A stretch of DNA of 64,000 nucleotides. It comes from Malaya genurostris (Eukaryota > Arthropoda > Insecta > Diptera > Culicidae). Position 1 is the stretch's first letter. Each line of letters begins with the position of its first letter. The notes below the pieces were generated by a model. The model saw nothing but the letters and a program-made list of their open reading frames with translations. It did no database searches and was not told the origin of the DNA. Location: NCBI RefSeq assembly GCF_030247185.1, contig NC_080571.1, forward strand, positions 162,226,352 through 162,290,351, given 5' to 3'. Below, piece by piece: positions 55,401-64,000 of the stretch. The position numbers and the translations under genes are program-made.

Positions 55401-56204
55401 ATAATGTCTCATTAAATCCGTTACAAAAGGATAGATACAGATATGGAAAAAATAACGAAACTTGATGCTAACATTTCTTCTTGTTTAGAACTTGCTCTTC
55501 AAGAGCCGAAGATCCGTTCAGCTCGTAGCTTATTCCCCCTTTCACAATGCGGCGAACTGGTTAGCAAATGAGTGAGTTGGTGAGCTGCGGTTCTTTTCAA
55601 AAGAGCTGTGAGCTGTCAGTTCTCTTTTGTGATTCGATTCATTGGAACAGCTCAGGAGCGAATTGCCCATCGCTAACAGACGCCGTGTATTGGTTTCCAG
55701 TTTGAGAGTTCATCATTTGAATGTAAAAATTGTAAGTCGCCTCACACTAAACAGATTTATACAAATATCGCTCCTTGATACTGAACACGAATACAGGGCA
55801 ATCATGTTAGTTCTTTTCACTGGAACACGTTTTTATCAGGCACTTTTTCGTCATTTTTCAACATTTAATTTGCAGTTACAAAACAAAACAAGAGCACGGC
55901 AGCTGTCATCGGCAGTTCATTTGTGTCGTCATCGTGTTTTGGCCCTGTATGCATTTCCAGCATCAAAGAGGTGTGGATGATTTACAAAAACGACGAGATG
56001 TCGTTGAATGTTCTTGTTAGTGCGGCAATGACTTACGAAGATACTCAATCAATCTATCATTCTTAAACAATAAACTATTAACATGACATCTTTAAGCATC
56101 ATTGTATTGTAAAAAATTTTTTTTATTAAAGAATAAAGATAAATGCAGATTTTTTATGCGGAGTAAAGCAGATTTACTATGAAAATATCTGGCATCTCTG
56201 CTCG
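52453..56204. repeat. Complex repeat R, copy 3 (no Copia)
   Basis: Direct duplicate of copy 2: X1 52467-53542, mini-palindrome 53543-53614, middle 53615-54610, X2 54618-55640, tail to 56204. It retains the original 3' end (GGCATCTCTGCTCGACG), which copy 2 has lost. No gene recognised. Confidence 0.75.
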
Positions 56205-56267
56205 ACGTGATCAGCGTTGCCTGGTTTGCAGATTTATGTGGCAAAGGTAAGATTTTTTTCGGTGTTA

Positions 56268-56918
56268 CCCACATTATCAGATCCGAATGGATTCCGAATC
56301 AATTCCGAATCGGCGAGAAATTTTCATTCGGAATTTCATGTGGAAATCATAATGGATTCCGAATCAATTCCAACTCCAGTGCAACAACCGATTCCGAATG
56401 AACCGGTTCGCCTACAACCGGTTGATTCGGAAATCATTCGGAATTGAGTGAGAAGATGCGGACTGAATTGTCAATTCGTCTTCTTCTTCTTCTTTCCTGA
56501 TTTTGCACGTTTTCGTGCTGATTTTCAGTTTATTTTTAAACGAAAACATTATATAACTGAATAACAAATTTAAATCTTCATGTTTTTCGGATACACAGAA
56601 CTAGTAAAAAACCAGTTCTTCTTAGAATCCCAACATAAACTATTGAAATTCGCTGGAAATTAACAAAACGGCCTACCTTAGTCAGCATCATCCATTCCTC
56701 TAGCTGGAGTGTAGTGAAATGGCTTAAGTCGCTTAAATTTCACACTAACACATTGATAAAATGAGCCAATATTCAATGACATTTATAATGTCACTGTCAA
56801 TCAGGTTGATCGAGCAGCTAACTCAGGCGAAAATTCCAGCACTGAACCGATCGAGCACTAAAAAATCATGCAGTCGAGTAAGAATTCATTGCTCATTCCG
56901 TCATTTCGATAATGTGGG
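56268..56918 (+). mobile_element. CCCACATTATC MITE, TA duplication
   Basis: 651 bp, CCCACATTATCAGATCCG to GATAATGTGGG, flanked by TA (56266-56267, 56919-56920). Confidence 0.88.
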
Positions 56919-56920
56919 TA

Positions 56921-57673
56921 TGTGCAGGAAGCCAATTTTGGGTAAAATGGGTTTTACTTATTTTTGAGTAAAAGCATCAATAGTACTGATTAGGTAGAAA
57001 CTACGCAAGCGATATAAAAATCAACTTGGGTAATTTGATTTCAGTTTTCATTCGATGGTTTGAAAAATAAAACGCAAACAATAAAGTCAACTTTATTTAT
57101 TTAATATTCACCTTTTTACATATTTCAACAATGTAATTTTGCTCAGATGATTTGTTACCGTTACATTTACAAAATTCAGAATGAGTAATAAAATGAAATC
57201 TGTTCGCACTCTTATGGGAATTCATATTCATTGTACTTTGCAATTGGAGCTGCAACAGTATTAAATCTACAGACTATATCATTGAACTGCCAAGGCTGCT
57301 CTATTGAGCTGCTAGAACTGCACCGTTGAGCGATCGAACGCATCTCAGTATCTTCCATCGCCTGAAATGATATTGCGGTGTAATTATTGTTTTAAAAAGA
57401 AATTATACTAAGCTACTCACACTGCGATTGATGACAATCATTGAATTATTCTCCCAAAACCGGCAATTTTACAAAATAATTTCACTCACTTCAAATCTGA
57501 CCGATAGTTTCAGCGATGCAACACACAAATTTTTTTTACCTAACAGCAACTTATTGAAGTAAACTACACTGTTGAGTGAAAACTACTTTTCACCCAACAA
57601 TTAAAAACATGCTTGATTACTTCATGTTAGGTGAATTTAAGTGAACCGTTGGTTTTTTTTTTTTGGCAGCGTG
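56921..57673 (-). mobile_element. CACGCTGCC element, partial
   Basis: Inverted partial copy of 25963-27569. It ends GGCAGCGTG followed by TA; the other terminus is lost at the MITE. Confidence 0.7.
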
Positions 57674-58078
57674 TAACTAAACAAAATAATTTTGAGTACA
57701 TTGCACACAAACTACCTAATCTTAGGTAGTTTTCGTCGGGCACATGCAAAAAAATATTTAAAGACGAGTTATATTTACTCTACAATTGAGTCGTATTTAC
57801 TTAATTTTAAGTTGTTATGGTTTACTTATTTTCAATGATTTTCAATATTCCGCACAGATTTTAAAAATCAGTTGTTTTTCAAAGAAGGACAAATCTTATA
57901 AAAGTAAACAAATCGAGTTTATCTCTCCTACCATTGCATATCGGATTTCCCTGCCATAGGCGACGGTTTTGAAATAGTATGCGATATACAAAAGGGAAAG
58001 CATCGCTCTGATTGGCACATTGTCGCAATGCTGAATTACCGGTAGCGACACCTACCAATGAAAAATGGAACCAAGAAA
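57674..58078. repeat. Repeat C2, copy 2
   Basis: Colinear with 31233-31690, with the TATA-like motif at about 57983. Confidence 0.6.
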
Positions 58079-58216
58079 AGGAGGATTCTTCCGAAAATTT
58101 TTATATCAGCAGTAGTGATTTGCAACGATTTTTTGTTTATTATATAGTACTAATAGATATCAGAAATGAAAGCAAATTCGGAGTACAAGAAAATCGATTA
58201 CCACTACTTTTTCAGT

Positions 58217-58634
58217 GCAAACTTTCTATGGAAATGTTGTGCAGTGGTGTAGCCGTAAACAAGCTATTGTTGCTCTATCAAGTTGTGAAGCTGAATATGT
58301 AGCAGCGTGTGATGCCGTTAAGGAAATGCTGCGGTTATTGAAGGTCATGAATGATTTGAATCTGAAAGTGCAGTTACCGTTAACAATTTTTGAGGACAAT
58401 TCTGGTTGTATTAGCGTTTCGGAGAACCCTGAGACACGTCGATCGAAGCATTACGATGTTCGATACCATTTTCTACGAGAAAATGTAAGGGATAAATTGT
58501 TTAAGCTAGAGCGAATTCCCTCAGAGAATCAAGTTGCTGATACTCTAACTAAACCATTGGGTAAAATTTTGTTTGTTCGCCATCGAGAAAATTTGGGATT
58601 AGCTGACTTGAGAGGAGGTGTAGGTGAGTAGATT
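58217..58634 (+). pseudogene. Copia RNase H C-terminal fragment
   Basis: The frame reads VQWCSRKQAIVALSSCEAEY, EDNSGCISVSENP and HYDVRYHFLRENV, ending near ADTLTKPLG, GLADLRGG and a stop at 58629. These are the last RNase H motifs of a Copia polyprotein, with the catalytic Glu in CEAEY and the Asp in EDNSG. Everything upstream is missing. It belongs to a different lineage from the other two Copia elements here. Confidence 0.85.
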
Positions 58635-58787
58635 CAGCAAGTCAACACCCTCCGGATGAATCACCTTGTAGTAAAAATAAAACGTTTCTTTTTCATTCAG
58701 TGTAACTTAGTCTGCAAAATTAAATACACACATTACGTTGTTTTTTCTCTAATCAAAATTAAATCGTGTTGTTTAGTTGAATCTAAG

Positions 58788-59291
58788 ACAAGACCTGACA
58801 ACTGGCTTCTTATTCTTCCTCCCGAATTATCCTTTTCGTCATTTTGGCCCTGTGGGATAAATACCAACGTATCGGCTACAGATTTTTTAATAACTTTATG
58901 CTAAGAACAAAATATTTATTTAATTCAAATTTTTAGACTCGGATTTTGATTTGCAATAAACATGAAAAATGTTTTGGTGAATGCATTTTTTATTATATAT
59001 TAACACTTAAAAACAATTAATTGAGCTTTGATGACAAAACACGAGATATCTCATGTTGAACGCATAACCGAATCCATTGTGGACGTATTACCGGATCTTT
59101 TGGAAACCGGAAAAAGTCAAGTTTGGATAGAAATCTTTTTTGGTTACACTTTAATTCACTAAAACTAAAAACGACTTGATGCTGATTTTAATTACACAGT
59201 GCTGTCATTATAAACATTCATTACAAATGAGATTGAAATAAGTGAGACATTCTCTGAAAATTTTCATTTTCATTGTTGAGCTAAAATTATA
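58788..59291. mobile_element. hAT-like non-autonomous element, copy 2 (truncated)
   Basis: Starts AAGACAAGACCTGACAAC and is colinear with 183-760. It is cut at ATTATAC, where the Copia LTR begins. Confidence 0.65.
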
Positions 59292-59295
59292 CTAT

Positions 59296-59421
59296 TGAGA
59301 GTGCGAAAAGAATCTGAACTGTTCTGATTGACATTTAGAAGTATAATAATTTTATTTAATGAGATTTATTATCTATGCCTACCATGATAAGTGTTAAGTC
59401 ACAGGTTACTGTTCTTCAACA
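59296..59421 (-). repeat. Copia 3' LTR (about 126 bp)
   Basis: Plus strand reads TGAGAGTGCG...CTTCAACA. A polypurine tract AAGGAGGAG lies just inside. The left limit is inferred from the TG/CA rule and the break in the hAT-like host; ACTAT (59291-59295) would be its target duplication. The second LTR cannot be seen to confirm it. Confidence 0.6.
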
Positions 59422-59442
59422 CTCCTCCTTAAGCTGTTGACT

Positions 59443-61609
59443 TCAAATCAACAATCCCATCGCCTTTCGATTATTTTCAAGCTTGATTCGTTGAAGTGGT
59501 TTGGTTAAACCATCTGCTACTTGCTCACTTGTTTGAACGTAAGAAAGATTGACAATTCTTCAATCCAGTGCATCTCGGATGAAGTGGTGACGGATGTCAA
59601 TATGCTTCGTTCGTGGTGTGTTTCCGCCATTGCGAGCAATACAAATTGTGCTCTGGTTGTCGCATCGCAATTCGATTGGGCCTATTTCTCTCAGTTGTGA
59701 CATCAGTCCTTGCCACCAGGATGCTTCTTGTACAGCCGCAGACAGAGCCATGTACTCGGCCTCACAGGTCGATAGCGAAACAGTAGTCTGCCGTTTACAG
59801 CTCCAGGATATTGCTCCTCCTTGCAGCAAGAATATGTAGCCGCTCGTTGATCTCCTGTCATCTAGATCTGATGCCCAGTCTGCATCGGAATATCCAACGA
59901 GTTTTGAGTTGGCATGCGTAAAATAGCATAGCTTCATCGTCGATGTTCCTCTCAGGTAACGTAAGAGATGCTTGACTGCTTCCCAGTGCTTCGGTCCAGG
60001 ATTATTGTTGAACCTACTCAAAAGGTTAACAGCAAACAGGATATCTGGTCTAGTGCATTGTGAAAGATACATCAGGCATCCAACAGCTTCTTGGTATGGA
60101 ATGTTCTTCATCCTCTCAGTTTCTTCTGGTGTCTTTGGTGACATTTCCTTCGTTAGCTTGTCTGCGGCATTCATCGGTGTGGTAATAGCTTTCGCATCTT
60201 GCATGTTGAAGCGACGCAAGATGGAATTGATGTAAGTTTCTTGATCCAGCATAACAGAATTCTTCTTGCGAACGATCCGAATACCCAAACAGCTTGCAGC
60301 AGGTCCCAAATCTTTCATGCGAAATCTACTGCTTAGCTTGTTCTTGACATTATTCTTCAATTGGTCGTCGTTGGAGAATATCAGCATATCGTCAACATAC
60401 ACGGCAATAAAAAGAATCTTATCATCTTGGATCCAGTAGTACAGGCATGGATCGTATTCTGAAGCCATTAGTCCGAAACTTTTCAATGCAGTATCGAGCT
60501 TAATGTTCCAGACTCTGCTTGACTGTTTGAGTCCATACAACGCCTTGTTTAAGCGGCAAACCAGGCGGGGCTCTCCTGATTTTACGAAACTGGGGGGCTG
60601 CTCCATGTAGATTTCTTCTTCCAAATCTCCTTGTAAAAACGCCGTTATGGCATCCATCTGGTCTATTTGCATATTGTACTTGGCTGCTAGTGCAAATAGA
60701 TACCGCAGTGAACTGTGACGAACAACAGCAGAATAGGTTTCGTCGTAGTCCACCCCCTTTCGCTGCGAGTATCCTTTTATGACCAACCGTGCTTTATAGC
60801 GACAGATGTTTCCATTGGCATCATGCTTCGTCTTGTAGACCCACTTGCATTTAATGGCTGCTCTACCTTCCGGTAGCTCTGTCAGCTGCCAAGTGTCGTT
60901 GTTCATTAGTGCCTCGTATTCTTCCTTCATGGCAGCCTTCCATTGTCCGGAATCGTTCCTGGATAACGCTTCTTGATGTGTGACCGGATCATCATCATTT
61001 CTGACATCGGCTTGGGGTGAGGGTTGAACAACCGCACTTAAATGACCTTAGACGGCAATATGTGGTCCACTGGCATCGGTGTCTGCATCATCAGACTGTA
61101 AAGAATTGATATGCGGCAGACATTTGCTCGATAGGTGAAAATCGTCATATTTGCCTGGTAGTTTGTGCTCCCGACCGCTGCGCCTCAACACCTGTGACTG
61201 AGGTGGATTTGAAGATTGTCGCGGTGGGAGCACTGAAGTCACATCATTCACAGATTCTATGGATGTATTATTCTCACCGCTACTATCTTCGTTCGCATCG
61301 GTAGTTTCATCGTCGGTGAAAAATTCATCTTCGTCTTCATCAGGTCGATCTTCTTTAGACTGCATTGGGTCTTCTTCGGGTGACAAGGACACAACTTCCT
61401 CGAAATCTTATTGAATCAGTGTACGATCTCTTGTGGATTCGTTTTTTACTTGCACCTTTTCGCGAACCATTTCGTCAATGAAAGTCACTTCTCGACTTTT
61501 GATGATGCGCCTAGATTTTTCATCATACAGCCTATATCCCTTTGTAGCTTCGTCGAAACCATTCACAATCGATCGATTGGCTCGCTCTGCCATGCCATTC
61601 TGCTCTGGA
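59443..61609 (-). pseudogene. Copia integrase end-RT-RNase H, with stops
   Basis: Starting from the insertion, YTPEQNGMAERAN supplies the last integrase catalytic Glu. A linker follows (stops near 61407 and 61047), then reverse transcriptase with the DAITAFLQGDLEEEIYMEQPP region, LNKALYGLKQSSRVW and the catalytic YVDDMLI. RNase H motifs YSDADWASD, CEAEYMALS and CDNQSTICIA come next, a stop near 59560, and finally EQVADGLTKPL. The longest open part is 456 codons (60930-59560). At least three in-frame stops make it non-functional. Confidence 0.9.
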
Positions 61610-61616
61610 GTGTAAT

Positions 61617-62861
61617 CACAGACTAACAGACATGACAGTATGAGTAAATTCTAATAAAAATTATTTTTCGTGATGCACTAGTTCCACCTATATTGGACTG
61701 CGCGAACTATTTACTATCTGTACACCCCTTGTGTTATGTAAAAGTTTTTTTACTAGTTGGTTTCCCCTCGTTTGTCAACACCGATCAGCTGCTTGCAGGG
61801 ATGCCTGATTTCATCAAAATATTTGAAAATGAATCGTCACAATGATTTATTGGATTACGTTGATAATATATTTAACTTTTTCTTGATGTTGGAGGGTAAC
61901 CATTTATTCGACTCAAATTTGTTCATCTAGACTATTTTTTATTGTGTTGGTAGTTTTCACCCGAAATTAAGTGGCGGCAGACCAGAAGCAAGTAAATATT
62001 GTAGCAAAACGGGTTCGATTATTTATTGAGTTGGAGGATGAGAAGTAGGCGCAATTATGTATATAGTTTAGGCAATATCAAAGATAAACTCAAGATAGAG
62101 TAGTCTGCGATTTCTTAGGTATCATTTGAATAGGACCCCTCGATGAGCTCGGTTCACTGTCAATTTGAGTATTTTGAAGCAAAACAACAAGTGTCTGATC
62201 ACTAGATGCGTCGTAACTATGACAATGATTGTTTATGTTTGGAAAAATATCAAGTTACAGTATGAACGATATTGAGAAATTTCGCTTTATATCAGTGATT
62301 CTTAGAATAAGAAAGTGAAAACTACTTAGAACCATTGGCTAGAATTTATTTAGTTTGTTATAGCCTCATCCCATGAAGCATCAGTTGTGGCAAGAAATCA
62401 TTATATGCTGAATGTAAACATATGTGTGCTTCCTTTCTAACTTGTATTGTTTCCATGGCATTTTGTCGGAACTAGTCGACGCTTGTTAACGGAGGGTCAA
62501 TAAAATTACATTATTACTGAACCAACTGGTTCATGATTACTGACCCAACATTTTTCAATGAAACGTATGGAACATTGTAATCTTCAGTTTATCTTTGGCA
62601 ATATGTATTAAATCTGTATCCTGCATGAAATTCGCATGGACGTATACAAATCAATACATTACAGGTAATTCTGTATGAATGGCAACTCTGTTGGTAAATG
62701 AAAAAAATAAAGACAGTCTAGATGACAGACATCATGTTTTTGATAGGGTAACGTTGCGCCATCATGACACATGTGAGTACTGTCCCAAATAATGGAATAT
62801 TCGAAATGACCGTTAAAATGATTGAAGAATCAAATTTGAGTGTCCTGTCTGTTAGTCTGTG
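61617..62861. mobile_element. 1.25-kb TIR element with 7-bp duplication
   Basis: Ends CACAGACTAACAGACATGAC and TGTCCTGTCTGTTAGTCTGTG form a 21-bp inverted repeat with one mismatch. They are flanked by GTGTAAT (61610-61616, 62862-62868). It interrupts the Copia integrase codons between the second Asp and the PEQNG motif. No coding frame is recognised. Terminal CA and 7-bp duplications fit P-superfamily (1360/ProtoP-like) elements, but this is a weak assignment. The first 470 bp recur inverted at 29205-29668. Confidence 0.8.
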
Positions 62862-62868
62862 GTGTAAT

Positions 62869-64000
62869 CGTTAGTGGTCTGATGTCGAATTCCGTGTTGT
62901 TTCAAATAGCATTCAAATCCTCGGTTTACATACTCTTTCCCGTTGTCGGTTCGAATTACCTTGAGTTTCGAACCCGATTGACGCTCCGCCATCGCATGAA
63001 ATTCTTTGAACGCATCCAGAACATCTCTCTCGGATTTCGACTTGAGGAAGTACACCCACATACGACGAGATCTATCATCTACGAAGACAATGTAGTATCT
63101 ATTACCTCCAAGTGACTTTAGCTCCATCGGGTCGCAAATATCGGAGTGAACTATCTCGAGCATTTCGGTAGCACGAGATCCTTGTTTACTGAAAGGATGT
63201 CGACATTGCTTCCCCATTGGACAAACTCTGCAGTTTTCCTTGCTGCCGCCGTTGATTTTCACGCCATCAACCAAGCCATTGGCTAGTTGCCGAGTGCTTT
63301 TGATATCCAAGTGGCCCAATCTCTTATGCCAAACCTCCAAGCTTGCCGCAGACAAACAAGCTAACGCGCTTTTTGTATCCTGCCGATCCTGATCCAGTTT
63401 AAAGAGATTGTTTTCATGGATTCCGGTCGCTATTACGTCGCCATCCTTATCAACCACTCTACATCCATGGTTGGTGAAAATAACAGTATGTCCTTTCTTC
63501 ACAATTTGACTCACAGACAGTAGGTTTACACTGAGCTCTGGTAACAGCTGAGTCTTCTCTACCGGTATGACTTCGCGACAACGTGGTTTCAGAACTGACG
63601 AGCCAGTTGCCAACACTTTCATATTACCTCCGTTTGCAGCTACAACTGTTCCAGAGAATTGCTTCATATTCTTCAAGAGATTCTGATTCCGGGTCATATG
63701 CATGCTTGCACCCGAATCAAAAAACCAGTCATCATCTTGAGGGGAATTGAATGTTGAAAGAACTGCACGTAACGCATTACTTTTTTGTTGCAGCATTTTG
63801 CATTCTTTCGCTATGTGCCCGAACTTCTGACATTTTCGACACTTCGGTCCTTTTGAAGAATCAGATTTCTTGGTTCGCATTCCACTGTGGTTTTAATGGC
63901 ATCTCCAGTAATAGGTATGCCAGAATTTTCAAGTGCCATGATCATCGCACGATACTCATCAGGAAGTCCAGCTAGCAGTAGTGTACCGACCCATTCCGCA
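62869..64000 (-). pseudogene. Copia gag-protease-integrase, partial
   Basis: At the window end gag reads GLPDEYRAMIMALENSG. A frame change follows near 63880, then the CCHC knuckle CRKCQKFGHIAKEC, protease FFDSGASMHMT, ELSVNLLSVSQ, HKRLGH and CRVCPMGKQC of the pre-integrase zinc region. Integrase has the catalytic Asp in HSDICDPM and a second in RTDNGKEY. Translation runs into the inserted element at 62868. The 5' part of gag is outside the window. Confidence 0.88.

Larger units (their letters stand above)
59296..64000 (-). mobile_element. Second Copia element, decayed, 5' end outside window
   Basis: Minus-strand Copia with 3' LTR, RNase H, reverse transcriptase, integrase, protease and gag in order. 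It carries several stop codons and the insertion at 61617-62861. The 5' LTR lies beyond the window. Confidence 0.9.

Overview
This window looks like transposon-packed intergenic DNA from a culicine mosquito, probably Aedes. The basis is a Feilai-like tRNA-derived SINE, Copia elements primed by an initiator-tRNA-Met-type site, short GT-AG introns of 54-64 bp, and very dense MITE nesting. I found no intact host gene, rRNA, true tRNA or CRISPR array. Almost every base that can be explained belongs to a mobile element. Element boundaries were read from terminal repeats, target-site duplications (TSDs) and comparison of paralogous copies inside the window; percent identities were not computed.

Layout. 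1-2959: end of a 3-bp-TSD MITE, a hAT-like element, hAT fragments and a complete 1.46-kb hAT-type element holding 70-bp tandem repeats. 2960-13327: a 750-bp hAT-like element carrying a MITE and, at 3782-13232, the most striking object here. This is an ISL2EU-type DNA transposon whose two halves form a palindrome with arms of about 4.67 kb around a 106-bp spacer. Each arm has a triple-THAP DDE transposase gene and a SWIM-zinc-finger/YqaJ-nuclease gene. 13336-15140: two 650-bp MITEs tail to tail. 15141-20330: mostly unassigned DNA, with a MITE split by a retro-insertion that is itself split by a hAT element. 20335-25168: a complex repeat (copy R1) and a head-to-tail MITE trimer. 25221-31232: a second 750-bp hAT-like copy, a TA-flanked 1.6-kb element, two tandem MITEs and a 3.05-kb Harbinger element with decayed transposase and Myb/SANT-like genes. 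31233-35620: unassigned DNA and nested Harbinger-like elements. 35767-42200: a hAT-like host split by a 5.8-kb non-autonomous gypsy-like LTR element. 40792-56204: a direct tandem duplication of about 5.2 kb. Its first copy later gained a 198-bp insert with a hammerhead ribozyme and an internally deleted Copia element. 56268-64000: MITE, repeat fragments, a Copia RNase H fragment, and a second, decayed Copia interrupted by a 1.25-kb element with 7-bp TSDs.

How the parts relate. The window contains its own paralogous empty sites for at least eight insertions, so the order of many events can be read directly. Autonomous-type coding capacity survives only in pieces. In the ISL2EU palindrome the left arm keeps the nuclease frame but has a nonsense codon in the transposase, while the right arm has frameshifts in both genes at different places.
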